Positions 1-4,772 of a stretch of 5,944 bases of DNA are shown here, one piece after another (the stretch's first letter is position 1; each line of letters starts with the position of its first letter). The DNA comes from UBA5500 sp023622465 (GTDB lineage Bacteria; Bacillota; UBA994; UBA5500): NCBI GenBank assembly GCA_023622465.1, contig JAMNZE010000089.1:1-5944 (forward strand). The letters run 5' to 3'. Below the pieces are notes generated by a model that was not told the origin of the DNA, did not search any database, and saw nothing but the letters and a program-made list of their open reading frames with translations. The translations under genes were made by a program, and so were the position numbers.

Positions 1-195
1 CATCAATCCGGGGCCGGTTGTGCCGCGGGCAAAGCCCGGATAGTTTTCCATGTCTTCCGTAGTGGCTGCCTGACCGCCGGTCTTGCCCTTCTCAAGCAAG
101 ATAGTTTTTAGCCTAGAGCGGGCACCGTAAATAGCAGCTGCCAGCCCACCGGGTCCGCCGCCGACAATTAAAATGTCGTAAAGCTTATCGGACAT
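1..195 (-). CDS. trxB: Thioredoxin reductase (NADPH/FAD), N-terminal fragment
   Basis: This flavoprotein would pass electrons from NADPH to thioredoxin in the cytoplasm; in glycine-fermenting clostridia thioredoxin supplies the reductant for glycine reductase. Only the first 65 residues are present and the gene runs off the left edge. The N-terminus shows the FAD-binding Rossmann motif GGGPGG (residues 12-17), an acidic strand end (LLEKG), the GGQ motif (40-42) and ENYPGF near residues 50-55, all typical of the thioredoxin reductase family. The redox CxxC and the NADPH domain lie outside the window, so a ferredoxin-dependent or other TrxB-like paralogue cannot be excluded. The ATG at 195 is preceded by AGGAGG at 203-208, a good spacing. 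It lies 82 bases downstream of grdX on the same strand, so it is probably co-transcribed under the glycine riboswitch and serves the glycine reductase system. Confidence 0.9.
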   Translation of the reverse strand, partial: MSDKLYDILIVGGGPGGLAAAIYGARSRLKTILLEKGKTGGQAATTEDMENYPGFARGTTGPGLM

Positions 196-277
196 CCTTT
201 TTCCTCCTTTTTACGCCAAGATGTTCTGGTTGGCTTATTTGTGTATAGAAAACCCATAGGTCCAACCACTAATTTGA

Positions 278-661
278 CTACAAGTTCATAGGTAGGGATG
301 ACAAGGCGGTTGCCAACAAGTCACGATCGATAAGACGAAAGTCTTCCAGCACCCGCTCTGGGTACTTAGGTAAGGGGCGCTCTTTCAACATTCTTTCCGC
401 TGTATGTATACTGGCTTCTATTATAGATAGGGATTGAAAATCAATCTGCTTTCCCTGCCGCTTGGTCAGCACCACCGACTTATAGGGTGTTTCATTCGGC
501 TTCACACTGCTCACAAGCGGATGCGAAATAAGCTGATGCCCTTTGTGAACCAGATCACGGCAAACCCGCAACACATCGGGCAGGGTGCCGTCGATAAAGA
601 GATCGTGCTCCAGCAAGTCAACATCTTGGTTATTGGTTACTACAATTACTCTGTTCCGCAT
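278..661 (-). CDS. grdX: GrdX family protein of the glycine reductase operon
   Basis: This is a 127-residue soluble protein of unknown biochemical function that is usually encoded at the head of glycine (or sarcosine/betaine) reductase operons. I recognise the family from its core: VIVVTNN at the N-terminus (residues 5-11), then RDLVHKGHQLISHPL (35-49), then SVKPNETPYKSVV (52-64), and a C-terminal VLEDFRLIDRDLL stretch (104-116). I see no signal peptide or membrane segment. I chose the ATG at 661 because GGGTGGT lies about five bases upstream and the protein then begins directly before the first beta strand. An in-frame GTG at 670 would add three residues. It follows the glycine riboswitch and its terminator, and precedes the thioredoxin reductase gene by 82 bases, so its expression should respond to glycine. 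The family assignment is firm; the role is not known to me. Confidence 0.9.
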   Translation of the reverse strand: MRNRVIVVTNNQDVDLLEHDLFIDGTLPDVLRVCRDLVHKGHQLISHPLVSSVKPNETPYKSVVLTKRQGKQIDFQSLSIIEASIHTAERMLKERPLPKYPERVLEDFRLIDRDLLATALSSLPMNL

Positions 662-696
662 AGCGACCACCCATACCTATTCTAACCGCAAAACAT

Positions 697-746
697 AAAA
701 AAAGACAAAAACGAATTCACCACCGGGTGCCATTCGCCTCTGTCTT
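697..746 (-). terminator. Riboswitch-controlled intrinsic terminator ahead of grdX
   Basis: On the minus strand the arm AAGACAGAGGCGAAT (746 down to 732) pairs over its full 15 bases with ATTCGTTTTTGTCTT (716 down to 702), using three G-U pairs. The 15-base loop (731-717) can itself close with CACC/GGTG. A run of seven U follows directly (703-697). This is a standard Rho-independent terminator ending about 36 bases before the grdX start. Its 5' arm contains CAGAG (742-738), the 3' strand of the P1 helix of glycine aptamer 2, so the terminator and the ligand-bound aptamer exclude each other. This predicts read-through when glycine is bound. Confidence 0.85.
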
Positions 747-941
747 ATGATTACCTGAGAGATTTTGGAAGCCAACTACAAACTGGCTCACTGCTCCTTC
801 GGTGCTGCACCCGCAGCTTTCCAGAGTTCCGTCATTACGCGGTCCTTTTGCCTGAGAGTTTAATGGGCTGCCGGCAATACAGCCCAGTTTGCTCCTTCGG
901 CGCCGTTAGAAAACGGTCTCTCCCGCGTAAATCATTCGGGG
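738..941 (-). promoter_or_regulatory. Tandem glycine riboswitch (gcvT type), two aptamers with kink-turn
   Basis: Two glycine aptamers are readable on the minus strand. Aptamer 1 spans about 930-835: its P1 is TTACGCGG (930-923) with CCGCGTAA (842-835), followed by GGGAGAG, the core CCGAAGGAGCAA, a P3b hairpin GGGCTG/CAGCCC, and CTCTCAGG. Aptamer 2 spans 826-738: its P1 is CTCTG (826-822) with CAGAG (742-738), with a GCTGC/GCAGC hairpin, the core CCGAAGGAGCA, an AGCCA/TGGCT hairpin and CTCTCAGG. The leader before aptamer 1 and the linker between aptamers form a kink-turn: CCG (939-937) pairs with CGG (831-829), then a three-base bulge AAT, then tandem G-A pairs (leader GAT, linker TGA). The element sits just upstream of grdX and trxB. 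With the overlapping terminator it should act as a glycine-activated ON switch, as known for this RNA class. Confidence 0.95.
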
Positions 942-949
942 CTATATAT

Positions 950-965
950 AGTTATCTAGATAACT
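950..965. repeat. Perfect 16-base palindrome upstream of the glycine riboswitch
   Basis: AGTTATCTAGATAACT is identical to its own reverse complement. It lies 9 bases upstream of the kink-turn leader, inside the predicted leader transcript of the grd operon. It could be a dimeric repressor operator or a small leader hairpin. I do not recognise it as the site of a known regulator. Confidence 0.5.
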
Positions 966-996
966 CGTTCTTTTTGGCACGAACATCTAATCTGTT

Positions 997-1017
997 GACA
1001 CATGATACTCATGTCTC
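997..1017. repeat. Imperfect inverted repeat, possible operator
   Basis: The core is ACATGA (1000-1005), a three-base spacer TAC, then TCATGT (1009-1014). Two further base pairs flank it after one C/C mismatch. It begins a few bases downstream of the expected transcription start of the candidate minus-strand promoter at 1028-1056, a position where a bound protein would block transcription. It could equally form a hairpin in the leader. No regulator is assigned. Confidence 0.4.
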
Positions 1018-1027
1018 ACGCATTTAA

Positions 1028-1056
1028 AGCATACCATTAAGATTTCATTCTGGCAA
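1028..1056 (-). promoter_or_regulatory. Candidate sigma-A-type promoter for the riboswitch-grdX-trxB operon
   Basis: On the minus strand a -35 box TTGCCA (1056-1051, five of six consensus bases) is followed by exactly 17 bases and a -10 box TATGCT (1033-1028, four of six). Transcription would start near 1021, giving a leader of about 80 bases before the kink-turn at 941. This promoter includes the complete riboswitch. A TATATA stretch at 943-950 lies too close, since a start there would remove the 5' strand of the kink-turn. Confidence 0.45.
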
Positions 1057-1182
1057 TAGAACTACGCGGTTACAAATTATAAAACCTATTTGCTAAAATT
1101 CCGCACCTTTAGACAAACCCTGCCTGAAACAATCGGCTTCCTACTGCGTAATGGGAAGAGGAGAAATTAAAAGCACAGGGCC

Positions 1183-1210
1183 TTGGACTATGGTAAAATT
1201 TTAGTATATG
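1183..1210 (+). promoter_or_regulatory. Candidate promoter for the ABC transporter operon
   Basis: A -35 box TTGGAC (1183-1188) and a -10 box TATATG (1205-1210) are separated by 16 bases. The start of transcription would fall near 1217, about 37 bases before the ATPase start codon and upstream of its ribosome binding site at 1236-1242. The remaining stretch between about 1057 and 1182 shows nothing I can name. Confidence 0.4.
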
Positions 1211-1253
1211 GCCGTTCAGTTATTTCCTACTTGGGAAGGAGGAACTAGAGTAA

Positions 1254-1979
1254 ATGCTAGTGTTTGATCAGGTGTCTAAGAGTTATAAAAAGGGAGCCGT
1301 CAAGGCCGTCGATGATCTCAGCCTAGAGGTTAAGCCCGGAGAGATTTTTGGCTTCTTAGGGCCCAACGGTGCCGGCAAGACGACGACGATTAAAATGGCC
1401 GTAGGACTTCTCAGGGCCGATGCGGGGCGGATTACCATCAGCGGTTACGATATAGCCCAAGAACCATTAAAGGCAAAGGCTTGCATAGGTTATGTTCCCG
1501 ACAACCCGGATCTATACGAAAGATTAACCGGTCTGGAGTACCTAAACTTCATTGCCGATGTCTACCAGGTGCCGGCCGACGTCCGCCGAAGACGCATCAG
1601 TCACATGCTGGAAATGTTCGAACTCACCAACGCGGTGGGCGATTTAATACAGAGCTATTCCCATGGTATGCAGCAAAAGTTGGCCCTTACCGGCGCTTGG
1701 CTCCACGATCCCGATGTGTTGATCCTAGATGAACCCATGGTTGGTTTAGACCCCCGTTCAGCCCATCTATTTAAAGACCTGATGCGGGAACATTGCGATC
1801 GGGGTAAAACCGTCTTCTTTTCCACCCACGTTCTAGAAGTAGCGGAAAAACTATGCGATCGGATTGGGATTATCAAAAAGGGGAAACTGATCGCTTGCGG
1901 TTCAATGGACGAGTTGCGTGATCTGGCTAAGAGCCAAGAATCATTGGAAAACATCTTCCTGGAGTTGACCGAACAATGA
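1254..1979 (+). CDS. ABC transporter ATP-binding protein (ABC-2 type exporter)
   Basis: This 241-residue cytoplasmic ATPase should power the membrane protein encoded next to it. The nucleotide-binding domain is complete: Walker A GPNGAGKT (36-43), signature motif YSHGMQQKL (135-143), Walker B VLILDEP (155-161), D-loop GLDP (164-167) and the switch histidine H192 in FFSTH. Two motifs depart from the textbook. The Q-loop region reads GYVPDNPDLYERLTG (79-93) with no glutamine at the usual place, and the signature is SHGMQ instead of SGGQ. Both are common in ATPases of the ABC-2/drug-export branch. The ATG at 1254 follows AAGGAGG at 1236-1242, a slightly long spacing of 11 bases. Its stop codon overlaps the start of the permease gene (ATGA), indicating translational coupling. 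The substrate is not identifiable from the sequence. Confidence 0.92.
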   Translation: MLVFDQVSKSYKKGAVKAVDDLSLEVKPGEIFGFLGPNGAGKTTTIKMAVGLLRADAGRITISGYDIAQEPLKAKACIGYVPDNPDLYERLTGLEYLNFIADVYQVPADVRRRRISHMLEMFELTNAVGDLIQSYSHGMQQKLALTGAWLHDPDVLILDEPMVGLDPRSAHLFKDLMREHCDRGKTVFFSTHVLEVAEKLCDRIGIIKKGKLIACGSMDELRDLAKSQESLENIFLELTEQ

Positions 1980-3649
1980 GCATGCTAATTAAGTTAATCA
2001 TTCTCAATATCAAGAACACCTTCGGTCTGTCGGTCTTACGTGACCGTATTCGTAAGCGGGAAAAACTATGGCAACCCCTACTTATGGCCCTATTGCTGAT
2101 CTACAGCTTCGGCGTGATTGCCTTCATGTTTTCCCGTTTGGCCGATGGACTGGTTTTGGCCGGCATGCAGTTTGGACAGCCGGAAATTGCTTTTACTATC
2201 GCCATAGTGGCTATCCAACTAGTGGTACTGATTATGGGGTTATTTTTGGTAATATCCACCTTCTATTTCTCCAATGACCTATCCATACTAGTTCCCCTAC
2301 CACTAAAACCGTCCCACATCTTTACAGGTAAGTTGGCAACCGTTCTAATCAATGAATACCTTACGGCCGCCTTTTTCTTCATACCTACGGTAATTGCCTA
2401 CACCCGTTTTGCTGGCGGTAATCTAGGCTATTGGCTCACATTAGTTATTATATTCCTATTGGTTCCCATGTTGCCCTTAGCTATCGCCTCCCTGTTAGCC
2501 CTCGGCTTGATGAAGGTTATCAACCGGCGCCATCGCGATACTCTCATGGTAATTGGTTCCTTAGTCATAGTTACGATTACCCTGGGCCTGAACTTCTTCA
2601 TCCAAGCCAACGTGGGAGACAATCCGGCGGCCCTAGAAGAATTACTGGCTAGCCGTTTCGGGCTCATCGAAACCATAGGCAATCGCTTTCCCGGTTCGGT
2701 CTGGGCCACCAAAGCTATTGCTTTAGCCGGCAGCGCCGAAGGTTGGCTTAATTTGGGGTTATTCTTAGCCCTAACGGCCGTATCACTATTACTTCTGGTT
2801 GCCATATCGGAGAAGCTCTTCTTCGCCGGATTAATAGGTGGCGACGAAGTAAGCCGCAAGAGCAAAGAATTATCCCCAGCCCAATGGGAAGCGCAAACCC
2901 GTCCGGGAAGTGTGTTTGCCGCCCTATTTTGGCGCGAATGGAAACTGTTTATACGCACTCCTATCTTTGCTCTTAACGGTTTCTTAGGGGCGCTAATTAT
3001 GCCTATCACCCTGATTATCCCCTTTTTCGCCCAAGGCCGTAGCGGGGAACTAGCTGAAATGATGGCCGCCCTGCAAAGCGAGCCGGGTTCCACCATTGTA
3101 GCTCTAGTGATTGCCGCTATCATAATCCTTTTGGGCTCCATGAACACCATTGCTAGCACCAGCATTTCCCGTGAGGGCAAACTCTTTTATATATCGAAGA
3201 TGATTCCCGTGCCGGCAGAAACCCAGGCTCGGGCGAAGCTGGCCCATGCTTTTGTGGGGTCCATCATCAGTGCGGTGCCAATTACCGTTGCCTACATCTT
3301 CTTTATTAAACCGAGCTTTCTAAATGTGGTGGCGGCAGTGCTGATCGGGCTCTCCGGCAGCCTGCTGGGTTTGGCCGTCGGCTTGTATATCGACATGCTC
3401 TGGCCCCGGCTCCACTGGACCAATCCTCAACATGCGGTAAAAAACAACTTTAATGCGGTTATCCCTATGTTCTTAGAGATGGCCGTCTTGGGTGGCTCCG
3501 CCTACCTAGCCTATAAGTTGATATCTGCCGAATGGCCGGTGCATCTAATCTATGCCCTTTTCCTCGCCCTCTACGCGGTTAGCGGTCTCATCGTCTTTCA
3601 CCTGACGGTAGCTACTGCGGAAAAGCGCTACCATGGTCTGGATATCTAA
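1976..3649 (+). CDS. Putative ABC-2-like exporter permease, 12 membrane helices
   Basis: This 557-residue integral membrane protein is the likely partner of the preceding ATPase; their genes overlap by four bases. Hydrophobic segments are visible at about 32-54, 71-96, 126-142, 152-176, 189-209, 257-279, 330-351, 373-394, 423-444, 448-472, 492-514 and 521-545, giving six plus six. A polar stretch at 288-329 ends in FWREWKLFIRTP (318-329), which resembles the amphipathic segment before the first helix of ABC-2 permeases. The two halves look duplicated: PLPLKPSHIFTGKL (107-120) matches the position of MIPVPAETQARAKL (409-422). The overall pattern resembles the large putative ABC exporter family of Firmicutes (the PF16949-like class), an assignment from memory. 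A full-length fused two-unit permease fits a transporter needing one such polypeptide. The substrate is unknown. An in-frame ATG at 1982 is an alternative start. Confidence 0.82.
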   Translation: MSMLIKLIILNIKNTFGLSVLRDRIRKREKLWQPLLMALLLIYSFGVIAFMFSRLADGLVLAGMQFGQPEIAFTIAIVAIQLVVLIMGLFLVISTFYFSNDLSILVPLPLKPSHIFTGKLATVLINEYLTAAFFFIPTVIAYTRFAGGNLGYWLTLVIIFLLVPMLPLAIASLLALGLMKVINRRHRDTLMVIGSLVIVTITLGLNFFIQANVGDNPAALEELLASRFGLIETIGNRFPGSVWATKAIALAGSAEGWLNLGLFLALTAVSLLLLVAISEKLFFAGLIGGDEVSRKSKELSPAQWEAQTRPGSVFAALFWREWKLFIRTPIFALNGFLGALIMPITLIIPFFAQGRSGELAEMMAALQSEPGSTIVALVIAAIIILLGSMNTIASTSISREGKLFYISKMIPVPAETQARAKLAHAFVGSIISAVPITVAYIFFIKPSFLNVVAAVLIGLSGSLLGLAVGLYIDMLWPRLHWTNPQHAVKNNFNAVIPMFLEMAVLGGSAYLAYKLISAEWPVHLIYALFLALYAVSGLIVFHLTVATAEKRYHGLDI

Positions 3650-3666
3650 ACAGGGCATACACTTTA

Positions 3667-3739
3667 AGAAGGGCAGTGGCTGCTGCTAGAGACCGGGATC
3701 AGGCTCCCCAAGGTCCTACGCAGTAACCACTGCCCTTCT
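3667..3739. other. Long structured hairpin between convergent genes
   Basis: The outer arms AGAAGGGCAGTGG (3667-3679) and CCACTGCCCTTCT (3727-3739) are perfectly complementary over 13 bases. The inside keeps folding: CTGC/GCAG (3680-3683 with 3720-3723), TAG/CTA (3687-3689 with 3716-3718), GACC/GGTC (3691-3694 with 3712-3715) and GGGA/TCCC (3695-3698 with 3705-3708), closing on a six-base loop. That is about 28 pairs with only small bulges. It starts 17 bases after the permease stop and faces the 3' end of the convergent small gene (stop at 3795). No run of T follows on either strand, so it is not a textbook terminator. It may still end or protect both transcripts, or be a dispersed structured repeat or small RNA. 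Confidence 0.7.
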
Positions 3740-3794
3740 GTATAGCGGTGAGTTTTCAGCGATACCTAGATTAGAATCGGCGTCAGATGGGTGG

Positions 3795-4037
3795 CTATTC
3801 CATTTGGATCAACTTATTAAGGGTCATCAGCTCCATTTGTGGCGCTGCCACAACCTTTGAGTAAATCAGCTTCTTAGCCAGCTTTACATCCTCCGGTTGA
3901 GATAATTTCAGTTGCCTACCACTGGCCAAAGTCAAGGTCTTGGTGGCCGGATCGTATTCGCCCTGCTCCACTTCCTTGTTGTGTTTTAGGGTGTACGTTA
4001 TTAGCATGTTAAACACCTCCCGCTTTAGCTTAAACAT
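3795..4037 (-). CDS. Small hypothetical protein (80 aa, or 70 aa from internal start)
   Basis: I do not recognise this family. The protein is small, soluble and lysine-rich, with no signal peptide or membrane segment. The N-terminal half alternates like beta strands (LITYTLKHNKEV, then TKTLTLASGRQLKLS), and the C-terminal half looks helical (EDVKLAKKLIYSKVV, then MELMTLNKLIQ). Two starts are plausible. The ATG at 4037 has AAGGAG about six bases upstream. The ATG at 4007 (residue 11) has GGGAGGTG at 4014-4021 with a six-base gap, and the protein then begins cleanly with MLITYTL. Both sites being good supports a real gene, and either or both may be used. It is convergent with the ABC permease gene and divergent from the NlpC/P60-like gene, with which it shares an upstream region of about 106 bases. 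Confidence 0.65.
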   Translation of the reverse strand: MFKLKREVFNMLITYTLKHNKEVEQGEYDPATKTLTLASGRQLKLSQPEDVKLAKKLIYSKVVAAPQMELMTLNKLIQME

Positions 4038-4071
4038 TTTCCTCTCCTTCTACACATGGAAGGCCCTGGTG

Positions 4072-4100
4072 TTGAGTGTAATACCAGCGCATATTATACT
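4072..4100 (+). promoter_or_regulatory. Candidate promoter for the NlpC/P60-like gene
   Basis: A -35 box TTGAGT (4072-4077) lies 17 bases before a -10 box TATACT (4095-4100, five of six consensus bases). Transcription would start near 4107, leaving a 5' leader of about 37 bases that carries the ribosome binding site at 4127-4134. The -10 box overlaps a minus-strand TATAAT, so two divergent promoters may compete here. Confidence 0.55.
4093..4098 (-). promoter_or_regulatory. Candidate -10 box for the small hypothetical gene
   Basis: On the minus strand this reads TATAAT, a perfect -10 consensus, about 56 bases upstream of the ATG at 4037. No convincing -35 box is found 16-18 bases upstream (the 17-base position reads CACAAA), so the call is weak unless an activator is involved. 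Confidence 0.3.
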
Positions 4101-4143
4101 AGGGAATATACCAGTTTTGTGTAGTCGGGGAGGTCCCTGTAGG

Positions 4144-4692
4144 ATGCGAACAAAATCTATCTATATTGTGTTATCAAATACCTTTTCATGGACAACGCGT
4201 GTTATCGGTCTTTATACAAGAGCCCCTTATAACCATGTTTCTATCGCCTTAGATGAACACTTACATGAGATGTATAGTTTCGGGCGTCTCTATCCGGAAT
4301 GGGCCCTACCCGGGGGGTTTGTGCAGGAAAAACAAAGGGAAGGCACCTTTGCCCGTTATAAAAATACTATCTGCGCCATCTACCGCTTGCCAGTTAGCGA
4401 GCAGCAATACACAGCCATCCGTGCTACCATTGCCGAGTTTCAAAAGGAGCAAAGCAACTATAATTTTAACCTGATCGGTTTTGCCGGATTAGCCGCCGGC
4501 ATGCCTATTGAAAGGCGCTACGCCCATTTTTGTTCCCAATTTGTTGCCACCGTCTTAACTCGAGCTGGCATCCGGTTGGTTGATAAGCCGCCCGGGCTAG
4601 TTAAACCCTCCGATTTTCTTGACTGCCAGCAACTTACCCTAATTTACGAGGGAAAGCTGGCCGACTATGAAGCCCCCTCCCTTGCCACCTAA
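4144..4692 (+). CDS. Permuted NlpC/P60 (YiiX/YebB-like) papain-fold protein
   Basis: This 182-residue protein looks like a circularly permuted papain-fold (NlpC/P60-like) cysteine hydrolase. The histidine comes first, in PYNHVSIALD (H31), and the presumed nucleophile later, in HFCSQFVATVL (C130); that order marks the permuted YiiX/YebB/LRAT-type branch. E42 in HEMYSFG and the KPPGLVKPSDF stretch (148-158) are other striking family-like positions. Members of the fold cleave amide or thioester bonds in peptides or lipids, but the substrate here is unknown. No signal peptide or membrane helix is evident, which suggests a cytoplasmic location. The reading frame stays open upstream to 3940, but I chose the ATG at 4144 because GGGGAGGT (4127-4134) sits nine bases before it, a good promoter lies at 4072-4100, and homology-like sequence begins there. 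The upstream extension overlaps the opposing small gene. Confidence 0.82.
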   Translation: MRTKSIYIVLSNTFSWTTRVIGLYTRAPYNHVSIALDEHLHEMYSFGRLYPEWALPGGFVQEKQREGTFARYKNTICAIYRLPVSEQQYTAIRATIAEFQKEQSNYNFNLIGFAGLAAGMPIERRYAHFCSQFVATVLTRAGIRLVDKPPGLVKPSDFLDCQQLTLIYEGKLADYEAPSLAT

Positions 4693-4720
4693 TTAACTTC
4701 TCTTTAATTGGCAGGCTTTC

Positions 4721-4739
4721 GGGTTCTCCTGTTGAACCC
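4721..4739 (+). terminator. Weak hairpin after the NlpC/P60-like gene
   Basis: GGGTTC (4721-4726) and GAACCC (4734-4739) pair around a seven-base loop, 28 bases after the stop codon. Only a short TTAATA follows instead of a U-run, so this is at best a weak or partial terminator. The downstream hydrolase gene may be partly read through from the same transcript. Confidence 0.3.
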
Positions 4740-4772
4740 TTAATAGACAAACATTCATGGGGAGGTACTATT

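Noticed and set aside
434..685. Open frame of 83 codons on the plus strand
   Set aside because: It lies antisense to grdX and runs into the riboswitch side; no ribosome binding site and no recognisable protein pattern, whereas grdX on the other strand is a clear family member.
943..950. TATATATA as the -10 box of the riboswitch transcript
   Set aside because: A start about seven bases downstream would fall near 936 and remove the leader strand of the kink-turn; no -35 box is found at the right distance either.
995..1000. TTGACA on the plus strand as a -35 box for the ABC operon
   Set aside because: No -10-like sequence lies 16-18 bases downstream (ACGCAT at 17), and it is over 250 bases from the gene; the match is part of an inverted repeat.
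1076..1081. Perfect TATAAT on the minus strand as grd promoter
   Set aside because: The 16-18 base positions upstream read like GCGGAA, with no resemblance to a -35 box; TTGCCA/TATGCT at 1028-1056 is better overall.
2428..3180. 250-codon open frame on the minus strand
   Set aside because: It is antisense to the permease gene; its composition (rich in R, S, A and P) is what the reverse of a hydrophobic membrane gene gives, and no start signal supports it.
3940..4143. In-frame upstream extension of the NlpC/P60-like protein
   Set aside because: It overlaps the opposite small gene and the promoter region, lacks a ribosome binding site, and the family-like sequence begins only at the ATG at 4144.
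4682..4708. TTGCCA/TTTAAT as a separate promoter for the M20 gene
   Set aside because: The spacer is only 15 bases and the -35 box lies within the end of the preceding gene; not strong enough to list as a feature.
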